From Mesorhabditis belari (Eukaryota; Nematoda; Chromadorea; Rhabditida; Rhabditidae): a DNA stretch of 64,000 nucleotides. Position numbers and translations under genes: made by a program. This document shows positions 12,201 through 20,349 of the stretch, in pieces. Location: contig CAUEEP010000936.1 of NCBI GenBank assembly GCA_958450365.1, forward strand, positions 1 to 64,000, read 5' to 3'. Every line of letters starts with the position of its first letter. The first letter of the stretch is position 1. The notes beneath the pieces are model-generated. The model was not told the origin of the DNA, did no database searches, and saw nothing but the letters and a program-made list of their open reading frames with translations.

Positions 12201-12244
12201 TCGTCTCCAGAGGAGGCCGAGAAAAATTCATCTTCGGAATCCAT
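5230..12244 (-). CDS. FAM114 (NOXP20)-like protein, 14 exons, duplicated last exon
   Basis: FAM114 proteins are cytoplasmic and poorly understood; human members have been linked to Rab2 and Golgi. Exons: 12244-12163, 12080-11937, 10778-10683, about 10171-9987, 9836-9629, 9557-9463, 8863-8714, 8367-8234, 8002-7905, 7696-7580, 7494-7356, 7303-7205, 6381-6238, then terminal exon 6038-5940 or its copy 5328-5230; about 590 residues. It starts MDSEDEFFSAS directly after TTTCAG and continues acidic, Ser-rich and low-complexity. WGxDGW and GWGGFASALGKTF stretches follow, then the family hallmark GLDALEAIGKKTFETL and a helical C-terminal half. Both last-exon copies encode GDDVATRF...SITVLLV and stop, differing by a few residues (FFVD/FLVD, ILRL/IFRL). 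Phases agree except exon 3 to 4, where a foldback element adjoins the acceptor. An extra small exon there is possible. Confidence 0.85.
8490..8620. mobile_element. Short hairpin element, family TACTTTGTGC (copy 1)
   Basis: A near-perfect ~130-bp hairpin begins TACTTTGTGC and ends GAGCATAAAATA, with inner arms GGCGCACTTA / TAAGTGCGCC-like. Further copies occur at 14860-14995, 16388-16533 and 16780-16925. It sits in FAM114 intron 7. Confidence 0.65.
9058..9138 (-). repeat. tRNA-like sequence in FAM114 intron 6
   Basis: On the minus strand a strong B-box (GGGTTCGAGTCCCTCC) is preceded about 50 bases upstream by an A-box-like TAGAGGCTAGTG. A full cloverleaf with a normal anticodon loop cannot be drawn with confidence, so this is called tRNA-derived. 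Confidence 0.4.
10172..10654. mobile_element. Foldback element with tRNA-like interior, TIR TAGGGAAKAGTACTAG
   Basis: The left end TAGGGAAGAGTACTAG plus TTTCGAAACGAGACCTAGC recurs inverted at the right end (GCTAGGTCTCGTTTCGAAA ... CTAGTACTATTCCCTA). Inside are three short direct repeats (AGCCAGAAATTTGGAAACCA) and a tRNA-like stretch at 10323-10402 with B-box GAGTTCGAATCCCCC on the minus strand. The left TIR abuts the acceptor of FAM114 exon 4. Confidence 0.7.
10323..10402 (-). repeat. tRNA-like sequence inside foldback element
   Basis: The minus strand reads GGCGCTCATGGCATTAGTGG at the 5' side and GAGTTCGAATCCCCCGC at the 3' side. That fits a class II-like tRNA shape with a long middle. No convincing anticodon arm is visible. 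Confidence 0.4.
10821..11781. mobile_element. Foldback element with tRNA-like interior, TIR AAGGGAAAGGCAAC; carries a nested element
   Basis: The left end CAAGGGAAAGGCAACAGTAG with GAGATAAGCCATAGACC recurs inverted at the right end (GGTCTATGGCTTATCTCATT ... GTTGCCTTTCCCTTG). A tRNA-like segment lies at 10922-11005. A second, unrelated inverted-repeat element is inserted at 11056-11603. The right arm matches 31140-31280, and a related full-length copy is at 53759-54281. Confidence 0.75.
11056..11603. mobile_element. Nested inverted-repeat element, TIR GGTTATAACCCCCATGCATC
   Basis: Terminal CCGGTACTA and subterminal GGTTATAACCCCCATGCATC / AAGTGCGGTTATA are mirrored at the right end. It is flanked on both sides by GCCTC, a likely target duplication. 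Removing it rejoins the two arms of the host element at 10821-11781. No transposase is visible in its 550 bases. Confidence 0.75.
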
Positions 12245-12250
12245 CTGAAA
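12245..12250 (-). promoter_or_regulatory. Splice-acceptor at FAM114 start codon (likely trans-splice site)
   Basis: On the minus strand TTTCAG is followed immediately by ATG. With the same pattern at other genes here, this is best read as a spliced-leader acceptor. A cis-spliced 5' UTR exon is the alternative. Confidence 0.6.
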
Positions 12251-13423
12251 TTTTTAGATATTGTAAAATGCTTAATAAATCCATGGAAAACAGTGTTAAT
12301 AGAAAATTGTCAAGAAGAAGTAGAGAATCCAGAAAGTCATTAGCGTTTTGCTTTTCCATCGATTGAGTAAATGATGTTTGGCTTCAAGTTTCTGATGAAA
12401 CAAAGAAAAACTCTTTATTTTTAGACTTACTTTTTGCCCAATTTTGTGCTTGTTTAGAGTTTGCAAAAGTAGAAACGAATTTTGGGCCCAGAATTTGCCG
12501 CGAAGAAGAAAAGGGCGAAATTGGCTCAGTCACTGGCCGCTCTTTATTCCGGATTCCGAAAGGAAAGCCTCTTATACCGGAGCGGTTTGCCAGATGGAGA
12601 GCGATTATGTGGCCGCACAAAGAACACCTCGCCAGTCATTTATTTACGGATTTTTCTTTTGCTTTGTAGATGGGATAAAAAGATATTCAGCTGTAAATTT
12701 GTATCTGTGGGTTTTCGGGGTCGGGGAATCGATTGGAGCTATTTATTTTCTTGAGTCTACTAACTAGAATCCGGGTTTTACAGCAACGAATTGGAAAGCG
12801 CCACAAAGAACACCTCGTCACTGCAAATTTGACCGAAATGGACTACGAATGATGTAAAACGATTCTGTTGATGAAAATTGAAATAGTTAAGCTAAAGATA
12901 AATGTAAACTAAAGTAGTATTCAATAAAAAATCCCCTTTCAACCAATTACACAGGAAATGTGGCACTTTTGCGTGTTTTCTCTCTCTTTGTCTGTGCTCT
13001 GACGAGGGGCACGATTTAGCAAAGAGGGAAAGTGTTTAAACAGTCAAAAAGAAAGGTCTTTACAAAAGGGGAAAGATATTCAGTAAAATGGAGAGAAAAG
13101 AAAGATATTCAATGAGAAGACTGAATGATTGGAGAAGGATGAGACTGCCTTGTCGTTTCTCCTTTCTCTTTGATCCATTCTCCCTAAACTATCCCATCCA
13201 CACAAAGCCTTTTCTTTTTTGCACACCATCAATAAATGTTCAACCTTGGGGGTTGAATTTGAAAAAAATCAATTTCCATTTGAATCCAATTTCAATTTGC
13301 ATATTTTTATTAACAAATTTATTTCATTTTGTTTTAAATGATGATTAAATGATGCAAAAAAAATTGCAAAGACCTTTTTTTTTGACAAAATTTCTCCCCA
13401 AAGAATTGTTTGCTTTTCTTTAT

Positions 13424-13502
13424 GGCTTAGGGCTTAGGCTTAGGCTTAGGCTTAGGCTTAGGCTTAGGCTTAGGCTCAGGCTTAGGCTCAGGCTCAGGCT
13501 TT
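13424..13502. repeat. Interstitial telomere-type array (TTAGGC)n
   Basis: About a dozen tandem units of GGCTTA (that is, TTAGGC), the last few drifting to GGCTCA. TTAGGC is the telomere repeat of most nematodes, and short internal arrays are common in their chromosomes. Its presence supports the nematode assignment. Confidence 0.9.
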
Positions 13503-13959
13503 ATTTTTAAATGTAAAATTTTCGATCCAAATTATAAATAATTTAAATCGAAATTTAGCTTTTAAATGGAATCAGAGATCAGAGCTCTTAAACTTACAAC
13601 CTATTTGGGTATAGAAAAATTGCCTTTACATGCTAATCTTCTATCGAAATTTGGAAAAGCTATTAAAACTTTTCATAGTAATCATTTTGGGTATAAATTT
13701 GCTAGGATTCAGTTTAAAAATGAAAAAAAATGAAAGATAAAATTTCTCTGACTGTGTTACATCTATTTTCCAGGAAACGACTCATGTTTATGCTAAAATC
13801 GATGATGCAAAACTCTCTTTCCCCCCAAATTTCCATCATAAGCAAAACAAATGTGTCAACTAAAATGAAATGACGAAAAAGTTTTTGTTTTTCTTTTACA
13901 TTTATTTAATTTTTAAATCGTTGTCAAAAAATGGATTGAACAAGATGGTAGTAAATGAA

Positions 13960-14481
13960 TTTGCATAAACCTTATCATTCCTTTTTATATTTTCGCTGAA
14001 AAATAACAAATCCATCAATTAACCGATGGTTTGCTTTAAATAAAAAATGTTCATTGTTTAATTTCCCATCTTTTTCAGTCAATTTGGGTTGACTTTCAAG
14101 CAAAAACGACAGTGAAAAGGTGTTTTTTAGTAAAAGTCTTTAAAAGCCTTTACGAAGAAATTGGCTGAATGGATTTCTCTGAAAATTTCCCTGAATTTAG
14201 CTATATACCAAACTTTTTGTGCTCTATTTTTTATCTATTGACATCAAGATCGGTTTCTTTAGCTAAAGTGTTTAAACGGCATTATCGAGCCGCATTTTTG
14301 ACTGCCCCGACTTCATGATCACAAAAAATTCAAGCAAAAGACACTTTAAACCCGTTTGAATGTTATTTTGGCAGAAAAATAATTGGTCTTTCTAATGAAA
14401 TAAACCGTTTTTCCATCGGTGCATTTGTTGATTTTAAACGGAAGTACGAAAAGAAATGAAAAGACTTTCTGGACAGCCTAA
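13960..14481. mobile_element. MITE family TTAGGTTG...AAGTCTTT, copy 1 (eroded left end)
   Basis: It is collinear over ~500 bases with the better preserved copy at 29098-29616. Shared blocks are AATTGGCTGAATG, TTTTTTATCTATTGACA, TTTAGCTAA and AGAAAAATAATTGGT. The right end AAGACTTTCTGGACAGCCTAA matches the family terminus; the left end is not clear. Confidence 0.65.
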
Positions 14482-14859
14482 TAATTTCTAATTTCTAATT
14501 GATATTGCAATTTTTACATTTTAGCTCATTATGTCACACTTTCTTCCTTTCAATTTTGAATTGTAAAACGAGAACTTGAAATTGTTCAAAATGAGATAGG
14601 AAAGAGGGAATTTCAAATTGCGCAAGTGACAAGTGACATTACACAGAAAGTGCGCGGTCAAGGGAAAAGAATGATCGGAAAGAATGGCCTCAAATTTTAC
14701 CCCTTTCCTCTTCGAATCTTGACTTCCATTCAACTTCTAATCACAGAACCAGTTCGCATTTCTTCAAAATCTCTGACAATATGCAATTCTAAATCTTAAA
14801 CTGATTAGAAAGTTTAAAAAAGAAATTCAAAATCTTTTTTTTTGTTTTTTGAAATCCCT

Positions 14860-14995
14860 TGTGTACTTTGTGCTTAAAAAAACCAAATCACACCCTTTCT
14901 TGTGCACTGATTTCTTTCATTTTTCTCGTTTCAACAATATCGAATTAACAGAAAAGCCCCAGAAAAGGTGTGTTTTTGAGAAAAACACATTTTAA
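14860..14995. mobile_element. Short hairpin element (copy 2, degraded)
   Basis: It begins GTGTACTTTGTGC, then CACACCCTTTCTTGTGCACTG, and closes with GGTGTGTTTTTGAG. It matches the 16388-16533 copy but pairs less well. Confidence 0.5.
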
Positions 14996-15434
14996 CAAAC
15001 ATTGAAACCCATGCTTTTAAAAACAAATAGATTTTTCAAGAATAATTCATTCGCTTTCATTTAGCATTCACAGCTTTCACCTAAAACTCTGTTCCATTTC
15101 ATTCATGAATCGTTTACTCATTGTCATTTCAATTGTTTTTCTATTCCATCTCAATCGTTTATTCATTGTCAGTCATTACTTTTACATTTCCAATTTCATA
15201 ACCAGCGCTCAGTAAACAAATATTGTGTAAAACATAAATCTGCTTGCATTCTTCACTTTCTTTTACTTAATAATCACAAAGTTTAAGATTTATTTTATAT
15301 TAAAATCATCTGGGAATCCATTTCAAAATCGAATTTCCTATTTTTGTTCTTTGTGTGTTCTTTGTGCGCGCACACAATCGCCCTCCATGTGGCATCCCTT
15401 CTCAATAGATACCGCTCCCTTTCTCTCGTTCCCT

Positions 15435-15622
15435 ATCGCTTCTGGCCTCTGGCTAAGATCAATGTGTAGTAACTGTTCTTATCGGCTTAGTCTCCGGTAC
15501 GAGTTCTATTGAACTCATCGAGATTAACCAATTTTTGGTCCTCGTACGGTTTGTAGTAAGCTTGCTTCTCGCCGTTCAGTGTCGGCCCGCTATTGCACTT
15601 AAGGCGGGATCGGCGCACACCC
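15435..15622 (+). ncRNA. U2 spliceosomal small nuclear RNA
   Basis: U2 base-pairs with the intron branch site during pre-mRNA splicing. The 5' end ATCGCTTCTGGCCTCTGGC, then TAAGATCAA, the branch-recognition GTGTAGTA and TGTTCTTATC are the U2 signature. A stem-loop around ACGAGTTC follows, then an Sm-type site (AATTTTTGG at about 15530) and a 3' stem-loop with GGCCCGC and GCGGG and a TATTGCAC loop. The 188-base length fits metazoan U2. Differences from the textbook sequence are a 2-base shorter 5' stem-loop and TAGTAAC where TAGTATC is usual. Upstream promoter elements were not identified. No other spliceosomal RNA is seen in the window. Confidence 0.9.
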
Positions 15623-16387
15623 CCAGTGATGGGGGAACAAAAAAGGCACGAAAAAGAAACCCAAAATGGAAAGTTTTATCAAAAATTTGAAGAAAACCAT
15701 TCTTGAAACTTTCTACTAAGTATTTTGTACTCAAAAACGTCAAATTATCCAAGAGTTGCAAAAACGGAAAAAATGAAGAACAAACCTGGCGAATTATTCA
15801 AAAATTATCCCAGAGCTTTAGCAACAAATCTTCCGGATCCACGTTTTTCGGTGTGTATTTCTCGAAAATCGCCGCCATTTCCCCGATCAATCAAAAGTGA
15901 TCCATTCTCTCATTTTTCTTCCCTTTACGAGATTCGTCTTTGATTTTTGTTGGGTCGTTTTTAGCAAACTATTGGGAAACTTTGTACGGCTATTGGCTAA
16001 ATTTAGGCCTTTTTTTGGGGGAAATCATTTGACTTTTAGGATAAATTTCAGACATTTTTGGTTCTTATTCTTGGTTCAAACATTCAGAAATTCTTGATAA
16101 AAACAGAAGCTTCTGGCAGGAAGGGGAAAAAAGCCAAAAAGTCTTTGATTCCTTATCAATCTTTCAGTTTGGCTGTATACTTCATTTTTTGGCTTCTTGC
16201 TGTATTCGTTTTAACCTTGGTTTGGCAAATCAATTGCTTGATGTACTTTTTGCTCAAGTATTTTATGTAAACGCATCCCTTCTGGCACACTCTTAACATT
16301 ATTTGGAACTTTTTTTGAAATTTTGAACTTTAAACTTTTTGACAAACTTTTCTATCAAAATTTCATCCTTGACTTGCTCTTTGAAAT

Positions 16388-16533
16388 GTATTTTGTGTTT
16401 GAAAATGGAAACACACCCTTTCTAGTGCACTAGATTCCTAATTTTATTGAGATGCAAAGTAGTTGCTTTGAGAAAAATAAAGAATTAAGTGCGCCAGAAG
16501 GGGTGTGTTTAGCCAGTGTTGAGCACAAAGTAC
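16388..16533. mobile_element. Short hairpin element (copy 3)
   Basis: Arms are ATGGAAACACACCCTTTCTA / GAAGGGGTGTGTTT with outer GTATTTTGTG / CACAAAGTAC. Same family as 8490-8620. Confidence 0.65.
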
Positions 16534-16779
16534 ATTGAGCTGAAAACTTTTGAAATTCTCCAAAATGTCAATCGTGACGCAAAATTCAATGAAATATGTT
16601 CGTGAATCAGAAAAACTGCTAAACTTTTGTGTTGAAAGTCTAGAATCTTTTGCAATGATGTAAAGTAAGATAAGGAAAAGCTTTAATGATTGAAAATTAT
16701 TCATTTTTGCGAATGATTTGAAAATGATTCATTCAGCAATGAAACTTTTAATCAATTCACAAATCTCTGATTAATTTTA

Positions 16780-16925
16780 AGTGTACTTTGTGTAAAACTA
16801 ATTAAACACACTTTTTCTATTGCACTAAACTCTTCGTTTTCTCACGGAAAGAGTTTAGTTTAACAAGAGAAAATGAAGAATTCAGTGCACTATAAAGGTG
16901 TATTTCTATTTCACATTAGATCTCT
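16780..16925. mobile_element. Short hairpin element (copy 4)
   Basis: It begins GTGTACTTTGTGTAAAAC, has inner arms TTGCACTAAACTCTTCGTTTTC / GAAAATGAAGAATTCAGTGC and ends GGTGTATTTCTATTTCAC. Same family as the previous copy and only 250 bases away from it. Confidence 0.6.
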
Positions 16926-17536
16926 AAATAAGCTCAGCACTCTTTTCTTTCCTTTTTCAGAGCTGAACCATTTGTTACTTGTTTGTAAATTTTCTGTTGC
17001 TGATACAATTTTTTTAGCTCATAACAATCCACCAATTTACTTCAAAATCTCTGTATTCTAAATCTCCAAATGTCTGATCATTCATCAGAAGATGGGGGTT
17101 CGATTGACGGAGATCTTCCACCAGCACCAATACGAGGTTTTCGACGGACCGAAGGTTTTTTAAATAGATTTATTCACACAAATAATGCGGTACAAACAAT
17201 ACATAAGCACAACGCCTAGCGCTCAACCCCTAACCCCTAAATGTAGAGAAGAAGAAAAATACGGGATGCGGTTCTCTACTTTTTAGAATTCTCTCTAAAA
17301 GCTTCCTGGTTGATTTTCTTTCATAAGATAATACCTCTAATAGTAGCGCCGGCGTTACTATTATCGCTCATCGAGCCCTAAAAAATAAAATTATCAACGA
17401 AAACGAATAAGAAATGCTAAAACAGCAGTAAAAACGAGGAGAATTGAATAAAAATGTTGTAGTTGCAAGCTAAAAAGCAAAAAGCTAAATATCTTGAGAT
17501 TTTTCATAGGCATTAGGATATTTAATTAAGGGGCGC

Positions 17537-19099
17537 TACTAAGGTGCGTTACAAAATGATAGGATCACCCCTAAATTTTACATTTTTTGGCTATGAAATT
17601 TAATAACGCGAAATAGCTTTTAAATCCTAGAAATATATACAAAAATAGGCATCTATCCCATTTTTAACATTATCTGAACAAATTGCAACAAAATTATAAC
17701 ACTTTCTTTGTTTAACACCTGTTGCGAAATGATAGGACCACATAAGAAATAACAATAAATTTGAGAATAAACAAAAGAAAAACAAATGAAAAGTTCATTA
17801 ATAATCAATAGATGCTCCCTTTTTCTCGATGACGTCGAGTAATCGCCTTTTCATTGAGTTCACTAAGTTTTGAAGCGTTTGTGGTGGAATTGACGCCCAA
17901 GCTTGCAAAATTGCTTTTTTGGTTGCGAAATCGTGTCGTAAGTCTTTCCATTAGCATAAATATTCCTCACGAGGATGCCCCATAAGTTTTCCATTGGGTT
18001 TAAGTCCGGTGAGCACGCAGGCCATTCGAGAAAATCGATGTTGTGACGTTCCAGAAAAGCTTGATTGGCTGACATGAATTGAAGCATTATCCTGTTGAAA
18101 AATATAGTGTTTCCCTCGATTTTGTGCTAGGAAAGGAAGTAGTTGATCCGTAAGGACATCCTGGTAATTGTTCAAGTGCATGCGACAAGTCACAAATTCT
18201 AAATCAAGAACGTCATCCACACTGAAAGCGCCCCATATCATCAGCGATCCTCCTCCGAAGTTTCGACGCCCACAAAGCATTGGATCTTTTCTCAAATCGT
18301 GCCAATAGTACTTGTTGCCGTCGGGACCATCCAAATTAAATTTTTTCTCGTCGCTGAAGATGACCTACAAAGAAAAAAATAGTTAACAACTCAAGGTAAA
18401 AAGTTTACTTTTTTTCAATCGATGGTGATGTGATCCCGAGCCCAAGACATTCTTTTTTTCTTTGTGTAACGGCTTCAGTTTGGTGCTTTCTTCATGACTG
18501 CTCTTTTGACGTAACGGATGTAACACTTGATGGCTCGAGAAAGAATGCTTTTGTGGACGGGAGCTCCAACTTGTGCCTTGAAGTCCTGTAGCGACACGAC
18601 CGAATTCGACAACAGACGTCCCATATGCCGTTCAGCGCGGACCGTGAGCTTTCGATGACATCCCGGAGACTTTTTCTTGCCATAATTGAAAGGATCCTTC
18701 AAGAAATTTGAGACAACTTGCTGCGAGCTCTCCTTCCGATTCGACAACTTTCTTCCTTTCAAAATCAAAATTTTCATCTGTTCGATCCGCGAAAACGATT
18801 TTCCACGCCCCATCTTCCTAAAAAATAAAACTTATCAAAAAGTAAGCAAAAAACATGGTTATTACAGGTAGAAAAACAAAAAGAAACGTAGTGGTCCTAT
18901 CATTTTCCAACAGGTCTACACTCTAGAATAAAGAAATGCTTAAAAAATTTTGCCTTTTAAAGTAAATTATTTGGCAAACGGTATTTGGGCGTACTTTTGT
19001 ATATAAAATTCGAATTTAAGCATCATTTTGCATTTTTAGTCATTTAAAATCAAAAGCGCAAAAATCGAGGGTGGTCCTATCATTTTACAACGCACTGTA
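17537..19099 (-). mobile_element. Tc3-like DNA transposon with broken transposase
   Basis: The right end TACAGTGCGTTGTAAAATGA and GGACCAC mirror the left GGTGCGTTACAAAATGATAG. Between them, minus-strand frames resemble Tc3 transposase. The N-terminal helix-turn-helix region (18813-18475) has RIEQMKILILKGRKLSNR and KDPFNYGKKKSPG. The catalytic part has FSDEKKFNLDGPDG, YYWHDLRKDPM, FGGGSLMIWGAF, QQDNASIHV and SPDLNPMENLWGILVRNIYA, so all three DDE residues are present. A GTAAAC...TTTGTAG intron near 18400-18360 is retained. Stops and at least two frame breaks (around 18480 and 18085) make it non-autonomous. Confidence 0.9.
17866..18813 (-). pseudogene. Tc3-family transposase, frameshifted
   Basis: DD34E transposase that would bind the element's terminal repeats and move it by cut and paste. 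Catalytic residues lie in FSDEKKF (about 18345), QQDNASIHV (about 18100) and NPMENLWGIL (about 17985). The reading frame shifts between the HTH region and the catalytic core, and again after ASIHVS, so no full protein is made. Confidence 0.85.
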
Positions 19100-19144
19100 T
19101 TCCTCCCCCCCCTGGGGCGCGCTACTATCACAGGTATTACGGCA

Positions 19145-19539
19145 AGTGTTTATAGCCAAAAGATAGCCAATCCTTTACAGAATTCAAATCTTATTACAGT
19201 TTTTAAATAGCTTACTTACATTTTGAGTTATCGCTATTCTATGCTCTTCGAAAAAAGTATCTGTGGTCGCACATATTATTGCGCTTTTTCATTGCAAAAA
19301 TTTCTATAATTGAAACTTATTGCAAACTGTTGTTGTATTTCCAGTTTGAAACTGAGATAATTTTTTTTTGGTGGTCCTCACCGTCTGAGTTCTAAGTTTT
19401 ACTGATTTTCTTATACTGGTAGCTGGTGCGACCACAGAGCACGCAAATTGTGATAACTCAAAATTTAAAGGAGCTATTTCAAAAAGGTAATAAGATTTCA
19501 ATTCTGTGGAAAATTGGCTATCTTTGGGCTATAAACACT
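19145..19539. mobile_element. Inverted-repeat element, TIR AGTGTTTATAGCCNAAAGAT
   Basis: About 130 bases at each end are imperfect inverted copies (AGTGTTTATAGCC...TTTTGAGTTATC...TCTGTGGTCGCAC against GTGCGACCACAGA...GATAACTCAAAA...GGCTATAAACACT). It lies 45 bases from the Tc3-like element. No coding capacity. Confidence 0.75.
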
Positions 19540-19627
19540 ATCATGACAATCAGAAAGAATTCAATTAAAGATAATTTAAAAGAAAAGAACTTTCGCCGCA
19601 CGCTGTATGGGAGAAAGAACCAATAAT

Positions 19628-19698
19628 CTAGTCGGCGGGATTGAACCCTTGAACTCTCGACTAAGATACAAAGTTCTTGGCCGGTTGGCCATGGGTTT
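19628..19698 (-). repeat. tRNA-like sequence
   Basis: The minus strand carries a B-box in AAGGGTTCAATCCCGCC and ATGGCCAACCGGCCAAGAAC on the 5' side, where a D-arm would be. A-box is poor. Probably tRNA-derived. Confidence 0.4.
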
Positions 19699-20349
19699 GT
19701 TTGAAAAACGATTATCGTACTTGCGATAGAGGGAACCTTTAGGTTTTTCTAAATAGTCGAAATCCTAAGAATCTAAACTAATCTTAAGAATCTTAGAAGC
19801 AGATTAGAATCTATCAGAAATTATAGCTAACAATGAGATTCAAATCTTGTCTTGTGGGGAATTAAAGAGCCAGAGTTCTGAGGACCCTTATTGGTTCGTA
19901 GAGCAACAAAAAGTGCAAAACAAGAAAGTAGAACTCTTTTTTTGATGTGTTTTGACCAATTTTCTAAATATTTCTAGATCTACGCTATTCTAACCTAAAC
20001 AGAATTTCATCTAAAGATCAAATTTCACTTGAGCTTTTGAAAAATATTGAATTCATAACTCTAAAATTTCTCAAAATCACTCAAAATAAATTGCACACTA
20101 AAAATTACTCGTAACTCAAGAAAAATTTCAAAAGTTTTCCATTTTTTGGCGGTAAGTCTTTGAAGTTTCGAACTGTAAAAGTTTTTGCAAAAAGGAAACC
20201 AATATTTTATAGTGATTCACGAGGGGAGGAGAGGGTAAAGATTAGAAGAATTAGCTTATCAATCGAAACAAAACTTAAGCTTTTGGAAACCTACACAACT
20301 TTCCAGATCATTGAACAACTTTATTTTTGATGTTCATTTAACATTTCAG

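Larger units (their letters stand above)
12251..15434. other. Intergenic DNA upstream of FAM114
   Basis: No convincing gene. A GC-richer stretch at 12440-12660 has two overlapping open frames with no family resemblance. It shares CACAAAGAACACCTCG with 12795-12815. The region also holds the TTAGGC array (13424-13502), one MITE (~13960-14481) and one hairpin element (14860-14995). Confidence 0.5.
15623..17536. other. Intergenic DNA between U2 and Tc3-like element
   Basis: No gene recognised. Two hairpin elements (16388-16533, 16780-16925) account for part. The short open frames here have no recognisable features. Confidence 0.5.

Noticed and set aside
12444..12767. Overlapping plus-strand frames in a GC-richer stretch upstream of FAM114
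   Set aside because: Two frames overlap with neither showing motifs; more likely promoter-proximal DNA. Left undecided for lack of evidence.
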